DNA of 64,000 nt, from positions 1,000,414 to 1,064,413 of the forward strand of contig JACDOX010000169.1 of NCBI GenBank assembly GCA_014549065.1. Reading direction: 5' to 3'. Below, piece by piece: positions 52,874 to 63,370 of the stretch. Source of the DNA: Cardinalis cardinalis. Taxonomy: Eukaryota > Chordata > Aves > Passeriformes > Cardinalidae. The position numbers and the translations under genes were made by a program. The notes beneath the pieces are model-generated. The model was given only the letters and a program-made list of their open reading frames with translations, ran no database searches and was not told the origin of the DNA. Positions within the stretch are counted from its first letter, which is position 1, and every line of letters starts with the position of its first letter.

Positions 52874-54829
52874 TTTTTGTTATTAGAAGCTTCTAAGAAT
52901 GTAGAAGTCTGAATGTATCAGTTCTGGAGTAAAAGAGGTCTATTATACTTATGTATGTTTCGGGTCCATTACATTTTAATAATGAAGAGTAAGACATTCT
53001 AAAAGAAACTGCCTAATGTGATCTAATGTCGAAGATGCTTTGGGTGCTTTGAAAGGTTGTCTGTTCAAACTTCTTTCACATTTGTCACAAAATAATTTAA
53101 AATTAGTTCTCATACTTGCACCCACAATACTTCTAATGAAGGTAAAAACCATGTTGAAAGCCAAGGATAAAGTCTGAAACTAATCTAATCACAATCTGTT
53201 GAAAAGAGAGTGTAGTATAGATGCTGTCTCGTGGCATCAAGAAAACTTAACCTCATACCAGGTACAGCTGGAGATGATCACACTTCATTTATCTTTGAAA
53301 ATATATATATCTGGATATTGTCAATACATAATATTTGTCCTTAACTTTATCAAATTTATTTTGGTGCAGAGAAAGCACATACCCTTATTTACTCTTGAAC
53401 CTTGAAATCTCATCTGAAAGGTACTCTCTAGATAAAAGCAAAGCAGAAATTTTTTGNGAAAATGAGGGGCAACAGCCAAGGCAGGTTGAGATGCAAAAAG
53501 AACATGAAGGAATGAAAATAAAGGCAAAGGAGGAATGTGGCTGGGCTGCATGACACTGACTGTCACNTAATCATTTCATGACTAAATTTTCCAACACCAT
53601 CAGTGTCCATTTGACACACAGATTCCCTAAGGGCATAAATTCCCTGTTTGTTTCAACAGTGCTTAGCTCTACAGGCCTTGGACATTGGTCTTTAACTGGT
53701 TTAAACTAGGACCCTTTCTGCAGCAACAGGCTGCCATTACTTATCTATCNTTCAGGATTACCTAAATGAAATAGACACGAGTTTTTTGGAGTTTCACAGT
53801 TCACCTGAAAAATTAATTAATGCTGAAGACATAATTAGTTCAATACTTCAAGTGGTTTATCTGAGCCCTCTTATGGGGTTTTGCCTTTGAGGTCCCTTTG
53901 ACAGAGGGAGGGCTCATAGAGAATTTTAGGTCTTCAAAGCTAAGGGATGGTAACATCAGCACACAGAGAGAGTTAGATGAGGTGTGCAGCAGCGGCATTA
54001 GGACAGCACTGCTACAAGTAGAAAGGAACATATCAGCTAATCACTGATGTTACTGTTTTTTCTGGTTCCTGTGATTGCGTCTAAACACTTCTCAGCTTCT
54101 TGTTCCAGGTCTTGGATGCATGCAAGCTCTTTCTAGAAGAGCCGTGAGTACCCATNACTCCTTTTTGCAGCTCAATTTCCACTGAAAGGCTTGTAGCCTT
54201 TTTCTGATGGCGCACTCTGGCCAAGCTTCTGCATGATCAGAGGATTAGACTGTCATGCTTCTGCANATGACTTGCCATCCCCTAGACACCCAGACAAAAG
54301 GCAGTGGGGTGCCAGGCGCTCCCAAGCACAACTGAAAGCAAAGAGAGCTTTGCTCAGGGAGGGGGAGCTACCTGGTCTACTCTCCCTTTTGAGAAAGATG
54401 TAAAACATAGCTCTGAAACAGTTCCCCTCGTGTCAGACCTGTCTGAAAACAAAACCCAGGTTCAAACATCAGAAAAATTAAAGGAGACAAACCCAACTCA
54501 ACAGACATAGTCTCTGAGGGAGGTAAANGGTCCCCAGTGCTGACAGAGTTTTGCTGCTTCTTTGCAGTGAATTTGTTAGGGGTGTTGCAAAGAAAGCCTA
54601 ACCAGCATAATTAAAGCCTGCTTCATGTACCATATAGCAGCTGTACTTCTAAAATTCATCCATTTCCACCTTTTGAGTACTTTGTCATGCAAATTCACCC
54701 TGATATTATGTTATTACACTTATGTTGTGCTGTTGCAGTGCGGTCACCTCTCTNCAACAGGTACTAACGTGAGCTCGGGGCGTGCACCACATGTGAATTA
54801 TTTTTAGAGGGCCAGGTAGGTCCATTATG

Positions 54830-55860
54830 TTTCCTCGGGGCAGCGCAGCCACGGGCAAGCTCGAGGGCAGGAGCGCAGCTCTCCCTTGCCAGGCCAGCAG
54901 CCTCGCCGGGGCTCAGCTCCGTGTAATCCCCGCGGGGCGGATCAGGGTGCGGGGCTGTGGCCCGGCTCTGGGGGCGGCCGGCCCGGGNTCCCCAGCGGCC
55001 CCGCCGGGAGGGAGCCTGGGCCGCCCCGGCGCCCCCGCCGCGCCCTGCCCGGGGCGGGCCGAGCCCTGCCGGCTTTGCCGGCGCCTGCGGGGGATTAGCG
55101 GGGCAAAGAGCTCATCCGCCGCTGACCCCGAGGCGGGACCGCAGCCGGGCCGGGGCCGTCCGCAGGAGGAGGAGGAGGGCGAAGCCGAGGCACGGTGGCC
55201 GGAGGTGGCGCGGCCCCTGCCCCCTCGGCGGGGCTGGCTCTGCGGGGACCGGAGGTTTCGCAGCGGGTAATCCCCGGCCGGGAGCGGCGGGCAGGGCACC
55301 GGGCGAGCCCCGGCGCCGGTGCCTCAGAGGGGGCTCTCCGCGGAGCTGCGCTGCCCGGCGGCCACGCCTCGCCGAGGGGCTTCGGGGCGGCCCCCGCGGG
55401 ATGGTGGCCCGGCCCCCGGGGGGTGGCGCGGGCCGGGCCGGGGCCTCCCGCCGCAGCTCCGCAGCTGGCGGGAGCGGCGGGACCCGTGCGGCGTGCTCGG
55501 AGCCGGGAGCTCCCGGCAGCGGGGCGTGTGCGGGCTGGCTCTTGCGGTCTCTCGTTCAGATGAATCCTGCTTGTTTACACTTTTCCTTTTTTTCCTCTCC
55601 CTTTTTTCCCCCTCCTCTCCGTTTTTTGGGTTTGTTATGGGGTTTTGGGTNTTTTNGTTTTGTTTTGTTTCCCCTTGAGAGTGAGTTTCTGGATAAGAGN
55701 CGCGTGCGGAGCGGTCGGGAGGGATGCCTGCCCTGCCCGCGGCGGGGCAGCCGGGCGCTCCCGGGGCAGGCGCAGCGCTGCCCGCCCGGGGACACGCGGG
55801 GCTGTGGCGTGACCGTGGCCTCGCAGGACACGTGGGCAGTCCTGCTGTGCCCACTGTACA
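54830..55860 (+). promoter_or_regulatory. MYO3A: CpG island, probable MYO3A promoter and 5' untranslated region
   Basis: An abrupt block of very GC- and CpG-rich sequence stands out in an otherwise CpG-poor window. It contains consensus GC boxes GGGGCGG (for example 54934-54940 and 55051-55057) and an E-box CACGTG at 55829-55834. It is split by a pyrimidine tract and a G/T-rich tract at about 55565-55680. No good TATA box is apparent, as expected for a CpG promoter. It lies 7.3 kb upstream of the MYO3A first coding exon, on the correct side, with no other gene between them. Open frames of 100-305 codons on both strands here are composition artefacts: GC-rich DNA has few stops, and they encode Gly/Arg/Pro/Ala-rich low-complexity peptides. 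Assignment to MYO3A, rather than to an unrelated or divergent transcript, is inference. Possible splice donors lie at 54816 (CCAG|GTAGGT), 55267 (GCGG|GTAATC) and 56047 (CGGA|GTGAGT). Confidence 0.7.
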
Positions 55861-58800
55861 CTCACACCCCGTAACTTCTTGTCGCTAATGCTAAGTGTTA
55901 GCAAGTTTGCTTCTTGTCTGCNCTGCCTTCCTTATCTTGCTATTAAGTTACTGTATCGCTTTAATTTCAAGCTCTGACAAAGCTCATTGATACAGCAGCT
56001 CAATTGTTGTCACTTTTCTGTTGTTAGAAGTTCTGAGAAATACGGAGTGAGTGAGGCCACACCATACTGGTTTTTATGGCTTTATAAGGTTTTACTGTGT
56101 TAAAACAGGAAAATGAAGTGATGCTTTAGCTTTGAAACCCAAGTTATTTGCTAATATATTGATCTAGTGTTTAGTCACTGAAAAATTATCCTTATCATTT
56201 GCAGTGCCTCTCTTCTAGGAGCTGCAAAATTAGCTGGATATAGTTCAGTTCATGGATTGCTAATGTCAGTTCATTACTTCTGGTGGCACAAAGTCCAAAT
56301 ACAATTTGACAATTCCCCCTACCATTATTAATTTTCTTTCATTATTGTAATGCCCCTGCAAAAATACTGTCTTTTGGACGACAATTGCCACAAAGATCTT
56401 NAGCTATCACTTGTTTTCAAAACATCAGAGCTTTTAAAATTGACAACAGTAATTAAATTTAGTGTTTTGTTTCCTTGTTCTTTTCATACCCTCTTTGTTT
56501 AACTAAAGATTGGCTTTTTAAAGGGTTTGGGTTCTGAACTTATATCACATTTAAACTCTGAAGGATTGCAATCTAGTGGGTAGCCCTAATGCATGAGAAT
56601 AGATTGAATGCTTGCAGCCTTCACTGATTCTTTAAGCTGCTGCTTAAAAATCCCCTCCTCCAATGGAGTTANCTTAGAACTGTAAGCCTCAGCATGCAGT
56701 GTGACTTTCCCTGTTGTGGGGCATGGCAGGGAATGGATGGAAACCAAGGTGGAACCTAGCACTGAAGTAGATCCCTTAGATCTGTGCCCTCTGAGAACAG
56801 TCAGAGAGCAAAGGGCTGGAGCCTCCTGTGAGCCGGGCTGGCCAGTTCAGTCTGCAGCAAGTCAAAATGTCAAGATCAGCTGAATAATAATCCACAGATG
56901 AAATGTCAGTGTGGACACCCAATATGCATTTATCAATAGNAGGAGATCAGGTGCTGATACCACACAGTACTGCTTCTCTTCTGCGTGTAGAAGTTTTACA
57001 AAGGTCAAGGAGTCCAGAGGCATCAAATGTCTCTCGAAGCTGTCTTGCTTTGTTGGGAAGCTTGTTACTGGATAACAGCCACCGAAGAAAAAAAGTGTTT
57101 TTAGAAACAGAAGAAGCAGTTACCCAGCCTTTCAGAAAGTAAACATTAAAAAGTGGCCTCAAAACCAGATCAATTTCTTGAATGAACAGCCCTAAGATTC
57201 ATGTATATACTTTGAATTGTGCCCAGGAGATATATTGCCTAAATTGATCACCACTCCTTGCCTCCAAAGGCTTTACATAACCATTTATTCCTACATTTAC
57301 ATTAATTTAGGGTTTGGTTGCTGGATTCAAAATTTGCTTGGCAATGTCATTACATGGTGCTTGCCTTGTTTGTGCATNATCAGACAGTGTCCAAGTCACC
57401 TGACAGCTTTCAGGTGATGAGATGTGGCTGGCTTGCAGTTTTCCTGTCTGTAGTAGGGAGCTGATACTNATTTTTCAGTTGCCAAGATAAAACTCTTTAT
57501 TTCCAGCATTTAAGTAAATAGAATTAATTTACCTTAACATGTCTGCATCTGAAGCAGTATAATGGGGCTCCTGTTGTAGTTAATGGAAACTTAGCCAGTA
57601 GAATCAACACTGTGTCTGGAGACTAAGCTGTCTTATGCAGATAAATGCTAATCAGGTGAGGTGAATCAAATTTTTATTTCTTTGTAATCTAACTTAGGTT
57701 TCTATAGGTCTATTCTGCACATCAGCTTAGGTGAAGCCTACCTAATTTGATATCTTTTGTCTTTCTTACTGGTGTAAGCATGCAACAGCAAAAGACATGG
57801 ACTCACTGTTAGAGAAGGTTGTTGATTTTTATTCTTCATCTACCATAGCTGGGACTAAGGAGATCTTTTTTTCTCTGGAAGGTTTCTTGCAGACAGGAAG
57901 GACAGTTGAAAGCAACTGGGAATATATAGATTAGAAACTAGTAAACAAATTGATGTNCAGTTGAAGAGGATAATTTGTCTAGACATATGGAAAGTACAAA
58001 AACTATGTAATTATGCAAATCTGTTGTTTTAAAGTGAAATTACCNTGCTAAGTGCATTCAGCTTTTGACAAATTAAGTAAAAAACAAAAACCAGCCTGCA
58101 AACCTGCAAACNCATGTCTTTAACTAATGGCCAAACTAGATAATCTTTTCACACCAAGCTTAGATTTGAGTATAGTTCCCGTTCAGATATAGATTGCATC
58201 ACTNTTGAAATCAGAGGCCAAATATTCCCCCAGAGTTGAATGGGGGTGATATTTGAATTTCCAGAGCTAAACTTACTCTTTGAATGATGGCTAAGATAAT
58301 ATGCTGTATAAATGAGTCATTATAGCTCTAGCTGAGAATCTAAGCTGCAGTCCATGCTCTTAGTTGAATAATCAAATTATTTATCCAGAAATTGCTAGGT
58401 GCTAGTACGGTGAAGGGCATATTGTAGCCTCATGCTTTTTGGCTTGTTGTGAGAATTCCGTGTGGCAGCCTTTAACTTTCTTATTAAGTACTTGTCAATG
58501 TGGCATAACTCATGAAATAAGAAGAAATGTGGCTTGGGATTTGATTGTGCCATTGCATTAAATATTNGAAGGCCCCACTGTGCCTTGTGATCAGTGCCGG
58601 ACCAAAGAACTTCCAAATTAGATATTGAATAAAGCAATAGATGGGGTGAAAAAGTGAGGTGAGAGGGAGTTTTTTATTTGATATAACAAGCTGTCTTTTT
58701 TTGTTTGTTTTGTTTTTGTCAGGGTGATTACTTTTTCTGGCATCCATTAGGCAAGAGGTTGAAGTTTCACAATCTGCAGGAATGCATTGTGTCACCTTCA

Positions 58801-60280
58801 GAGAGGTAACAGACCTTATATGCCATGTGTGCCAGTGTTCTTGGCGCCTGGCATCTGCCAGTTGTGACATACAAGAAGATGTCTGGCACATTTCAGGATA
58901 GGATGTATGCAGGAGCTGTCTGGTTAAACATGAGGAATGATTACAATGTGAAAGAGAAAGGGATGGGGACAAATAAACCAGGTGACAACGTCAGTAGGTG
59001 TGTTTTGAACTGAACCAATGAGCTCCTGGTCCCAGTTTTCAAGACAAAAAAGTTGTGGTAGCCAGGAGACAAGATGCTGATGGGAACCTAAAGGCTGCAT
59101 TTGTTGTACTTAAATGTGAATAGATGTCTGCTTTGCTAATCCTGTAGGCTCCCTGTGTGGAGGAAGATGAGTGACATGAGGCAAGGAGCTCTCATTTTAT
59201 TAACTCTTTATGGAGGAAACGAGTATGTTTTCATCCAAGTGAGATGAAGGTCTATTCAGAAGTTGTTGGCGGGGAAAGTTTATTAGAAACTTGCACAGTT
59301 AGGTGGTATGAAACAGTGGTGAAAATATTGGATTAACATATAATATTCTATATGAAATTCAGGCTCCATTGTGGTTTCACCCCAGCTGGCAGAAGCAAAA
59401 CCAATTACTTATTCCTGTGTGACTGTGTTGTCTCTAGTGCTCTGTGGCCTTGACTAAAAAGCCCTCTACAGGGCAATTGGTTTGTGTCTGTAGCTTTGGG
59501 TGTGATAAATGTACTTCACTGAGTTGCCTTGGCAGCAATGATATACTCCAGAGGCAATATACTATGTTCTTTAGNAGGCTTCCCCTTCCCTCTCCAAACT
59601 GACTAGATACTGAAAACTATGGAGAATGCAGTGGTCTGTCAGCACAGCTGCTGAACAGGGCATCTCTGGGTATCCAGGCTATCTCTAATATGTGGCCTGA
59701 AGTCTGCTGTACCAGGTGCACGTGTTTGATGTGAAGCAAAAAGTCACAGAGGAATGGCACAAAAGAATTCTCACCCACTTTGTTCTTATAACTGGCACCA
59801 GATCCCCCTCTGAGACAAAAAAACCACCAACCAACAAACCAAAAAAACCCCAAATCTTGTTTTGTTGCAACTCCAAATCTATTTTTTCCTTGCCCTGAAT
59901 ATCCTGAATTTAATTGCGTTGTCAGTCTGTTTGGCTCTCTCAAAGTTACAGGACAATGTACTCTGTGATTTAAACTTTGTTTCATGAACTCATTAGGAAC
60001 TATAACTAACATGACAAAGAGGGGCTCAACCCCCTTTTCCCTAGGTCAGTCTATCACATAAATTCATTTATGCACCATTCAAGCCATAAGGTTTTGTAAT
60101 TTATAACCTATAACTCTTAATTTGTACACCTCCAAGCAAAACCGAAAAAATAAAACCTAGCTGGGCATAAGAGACTGCTTATCCCTTCTCCTCTGTCACA
60201 TGCTAGTGTTCCCTTTATCACACCAAGTAGCAGTCCAGCTCCTCTTGGATTTGCTTCTAAAGTTTTTTGGGTAAGCTGAT

Positions 60281-60312
60281 ATTTTATACCTTCCAGCTTG
60301 GAGGTATAAAAT
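60281..60312. repeat. Inverted repeat with short loop
   Basis: ATTTTATACC (60281-60290) pairs perfectly with GGTATAAAAT (60303-60312). The arms extend inward through TCCA/TGGA with one bulged T, leaving a 3-nt loop. The 32-bp near-palindrome would form a cruciform in DNA or a tight hairpin in RNA. Confidence 0.85.
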
Positions 60313-62437
60313 ACCTATACCATTTTTTATAAGTGAGCAGATTCTGGGGAAACTGCAACAGGAAAGATGACAGGAGACAGAGATTTGCCAGTGATAATGG
60401 TGCCTAGTGCTCATAATGGTTCTTGAGCTCTTTCAGGCCACCTGTCTGCCTACTTGGTGCTCTTGCTTTGACTTACTGGCACTGTGCCCAGCATCCATCA
60501 GGCCTCCCCAGCAAGTTAGCCAAAATCTGAGCAGAAGCTGAGTGAACTGTCACACTGAACACTCCAGAAGTATTTTAAAAAATTCCTTTTTTTCCTAGTG
60601 GTTCAAGGGTACATTTCCAGCTTAGAGGTTTGGATCAAGTTATAAATTGTGGTGTCTTTTAAGTAAATTTTTAATGGTGAAGTGTATGATAAATTATCCA
60701 GTTGGCTGGGCATCCAGACATATTCCAGGAGCAGTCCAATTTATTGCTGCAATATGAAGTTAAATCATTATCAGCTTTGACAACTTCACTGAGATGTAAT
60801 AAAACATTATCCATCATCCAGAATGTAAGAGTTTGAAATCATTCTATTTAATATATATTTTAATAATAAAAGGGAAAAATAAGCAATTTATCTGCAGGGA
60901 CTTGCTCTTAAACTTGGTGAAAGTGAGGAAACATGGTATTCATTATAATTTATTCAAGTTATCATTTTGAAGCTGTAAATCAAAAGAAAGAGCTAGGGTG
61001 AGTAATTTTTTTCTGGAATAGAACTCTTAAATTATTGAACTAAATATGACAGCTACTGAATGCATATTTTTAAGGTATGTGGTGACTTTTCTTAAGACTA
61101 GATGATGTGCAACTGTTGTGATTTTCAAAAGAAAACAAAAGCACATGGCAATTTCTCTAGCACTTTTTCTCTGGTAGCCAAATAGCACCTGCAGGATCAC
61201 GTTTCCTNAGCCCTTTAACAGTTCTCATTGTAGCAGTCTCTGCAGACAAATAAGCAATTGATACTGGGAGTCAATGAATTTCAGNTTCATTCTGTCAGTG
61301 TATAGGGAGTTAATGGAGCCTGGGAGGCTGTCTGAAGCACCAGGTTGGAATGTTGCTTCNTGAAATGTTCTGCTTAGTTGAAAATATCCCTGCAGCAGGG
61401 TGGTCCTTTGCTTATTTGAAGATTCAAGGTATCAATGTTCCTGGCTTGGCTCTGGCACAGTCTGAATATGTGAAGCTGTTCTTTGAGTTCCTGTGTCAGA
61501 AGTGCTCATCTTCAAAAGGAAGAAATAAATTTTCCTTTCTGCCGTGCTGCGTATCTCCTACTGCCTGGGTCAGAAGCTCCTGTGTTTTCTTGTAATGTGA
61601 GACNCAGCAGGCTCTAGATTCCGGTGGAAAACTACATATTCTGTAGAAAATGGCTTGTATGTAGACAGGCTTCAATATGGTTTGGATGCCTCAGTTCTTA
61701 GAAAGGCATCCATTGATACCTTTTTTTTTTTTCCTCTTATAAAAAAAAAAAACCCACTAGTTTCAGGTTTAGTAGTATCCAGTAAGATCTTAAACAAATA
61801 GTTAGCCTCAATTTGAAATACTAAAGCTTAGAATGAGAAATTTTGAAATGCCATCATTACTGAAACCCTCAAAGCAAGGGTTTGAGATTATGAATCTTCA
61901 TCCTTTTATCATCCCAAATTTAGTTATTGTTTTGTGTAGGCTCCTAATTACAGCAGAGTGCAGAAGCTAATTAGAAAGCATTTATGCATGNAGTGATTAA
62001 AAAACGCCAATAGAATTACTGTACTTGAGCACTATGTCAAAGGCAAAGAAAAAGAAAGTTGTGATTCATTTGTGTTCTTTTTTGGGGGCTTGACCTGAAT
62101 GTGGTGAAGCTCCCAAAGCATGGATAAAGACTAGGCATAAGGTGATGCCTGAGGAGGAGACTGCAGTCAGTGTCCTGCGTGGAGTCTGTGAATCCCAGGG
62201 GACAGGAGAAAGAAGCAAATTTTGAATCTGGAATGGAAAACTGAGAATATACTTATTACAGCTGTATGCCTCTGGATCTTGGTCTTTACTTTGACCTTAA
62301 CCTGGAACAGTGTTAAGGGAGATTTCATTGTATCAAGTAAAATTGGTCATTTAGTTCCCACAGTATTTGGAATCAAGGAGCTGGGCCAGCNCTGGCTGCA
62401 GTACCAAGTACACAACAGACTGCTGCAAGTTTCCTGG

Positions 62438-62499
62438 TGAATTGTATCCATCATGGACCAGGGTGTTGGTGCATCGTGCTCAGTGATGGATACAATTCA
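62438..62499. repeat. Perfect 16-bp inverted repeat, 30-nt loop
   Basis: TGAATTGTATCCATCA (62438-62453) and its exact reverse complement TGATGGATACAATTCA (62484-62499) flank 30 nt. It lies within the probable MYO3A 5' intron. Confidence 0.88.
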
Positions 62500-62925
62500 A
62501 TCANTGTAAAAGGTGTTTCCTTTGCAGTATGTAAACCAGTTGTTAAAGGATGTACATTGGTAAGCATGTTTTTCATGACTGAGAGTGCTTGACTGTCAGA
62601 AGACAATAGCATTGTGAAAAGATCTGTCACTTTGATCTNCTTGGCCTTTTGAGATCTATGTCATAATTCAAATCCTAAAACCAGAATTGTAAAAGTGATT
62701 GTTCCTTGTAAGTGTTTGGATGAACCTAATGCTACTATTTAAGATATTTTGTGTGGTTTTCTTTCCACTTCTTGCCTGACTCTTGGTAATGGACCTAAAT
62801 CCTTTGGAATTTTATGAATTTGACTCTCATTCCCCTGTCCCTCCAAAGATCTGGGAGTTACAAATATATTCATTGAAGTGCATGGGAAACTGGCTTCACT
62901 CAAACTCAATTTTGGTTCAAATTAT

Positions 62926-63031
62926 CATTTGAATTTCCCTTCATTTGATACTGTGTTGANTGCACATACCAAATACTGCACATTTGATATTGTGCAGTCA
63001 ACATGATATCAAATGAAGGAAAATTCAAGTG
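62926..63031 (+). repeat. 106-nt near-perfect hairpin in the MYO3A 5' intron
   Basis: Arms 62926-62966 and 62991-63031 (41 nt each) are reverse complements around a 24-nt loop. In + strand RNA I count 35 Watson-Crick pairs, 3 G-U wobbles, 2 C-A mismatches and one position with an ambiguous base. All the differences are transitions. It ends 156 bp before the exon. Size and pairing resemble a primary microRNA hairpin, but a palindromic transposon relic (MITE-like) is equally possible. I recognise neither a known microRNA nor a known MITE. Confidence 0.75.
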
Positions 63032-63202
63032 CAGCAGTTCTTATTCATTATGCTATCTGTGCATGCACACTATATGCAAAAACATTTCTAGTGTTTGAGG
63101 CCGGAGTGTGTATTTCTCTTCACATTTCTAGGAAATGAATTGCTATTAACCATTTGTTGATTGAACACTGATATCTCTTTTTCCTAGGAGCCATCATTTG
63201 AG

Positions 63203-63370
63203 ATGCTTCCATTGTCTGGGAAAACAATAATATTTGATAGCTTTCCTGATCCTTCAGATACCTGGGAAATAATTGAGACTATTGGTAAAGGAACTTATGG
63301 GAAAGTTTTCAAGGTGTTAAATAAGAAAAATGGCAGCAAAGCAGCAGTCAAAATTTTGGATCCTGTTCAT
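63203..63370 (+). CDS. MYO3A: Myosin IIIA, first coding exon (N-terminus of the kinase domain)
   Basis: MYO3A is a class III myosin with an N-terminal Ste20-like serine/threonine kinase fused to an actin motor. It works at the tips of hair-cell stereocilia and in photoreceptors. The exon probably spans 63188-63370. An acceptor (TTTTTCCTAG) is followed by 15 nt of 5' UTR, then ATG at 63203 with G at -3. There are 56 codons, then a consensus donor CAT|GTAAGT in phase 0. The peptide begins [20 protein letters not shown]. It carries the glycine-rich loop GKGTYGKV (residues 28-35) and the ATP-binding lysine in AVK (K50). It differs at only a few positions from human MYO3A as I remember it, and it fits MYO3B less well, particularly in the KTIIFD and VLNKKNG segments. 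Catalytic-loop, motor and tail exons lie beyond the right edge, so the gene is partial here. Translation past 63370 into the intron stops at 63410 and is not part of the protein. Confidence 0.95.

Larger units (their letters stand above)
37540..54829. other. Long non-coding interval, no gene recognised
   Basis: This is the longest empty stretch of the window. It holds an 11-bp inverted repeat at 38690-38719, a perfect 42-bp tandem duplication at 43399-43482, an AT-rich TATTATA tract at 47242-47300, a 17-bp duplication near 47747-47785, and a C17 run at 52857-52873. The longest open frame (152 codons, 39241-39699, +) has no recognisable domain and no splice context. I saw no CR1, LTR or DNA transposon signature, so repeat content is unusually low here. 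Confidence 0.55.
55861..63187 (+). other. MYO3A: Probable 5' intron of MYO3A
   Basis: This AT-rich DNA lies between the CpG island and a strong splice acceptor. The acceptor has a pyrimidine tract CTCTTTTTCCTAG at 63175-63187 and branch-point-like CTGAT or TGAAC upstream. No coding exon was recognised inside it. It contains three conspicuous inverted repeats (60281-60312, 62438-62499 and 62926-63031). T and A homopolymers lie at about 61720-61753, and an A/C-rich patch lies at 59816-59852. Open frames up to 162 codons (58484-58972, minus) look like chance. Whether another untranslated exon lies inside cannot be told from sequence alone. Confidence 0.6.

Noticed and set aside
1..54000. Search for GPR158 3' exons, which would be expected upstream of MYO3A by mammalian gene order
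   Set aside because: No open frame resembling the long GPR158 C-terminal exon is present. The intergenic distance in mammals is larger than this window, so its absence is not informative.
54957..55874. 305-codon + strand open frame in the CpG island, with overlapping 128- and 176-codon minus-strand frames
   Set aside because: All frames are open because GC-rich DNA has few stops. The peptides are low-complexity Gly/Arg/Pro/Ala with ambiguous codons and no domain, and no homology is recognised.
58484..58972. 162-codon minus-strand open frame
   Set aside because: It is antisense to the presumed MYO3A intron, with an ambiguous codon and no homology recognised.
59368..59391. Short match to the reverse complement of the ERVL-type LTR 3' end (TTGTGGTTT...ACCCCAG...GCA)
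   Set aside because: There are about 20 matches in 25 bases and no convincing extension, too little to call an LTR fragment.
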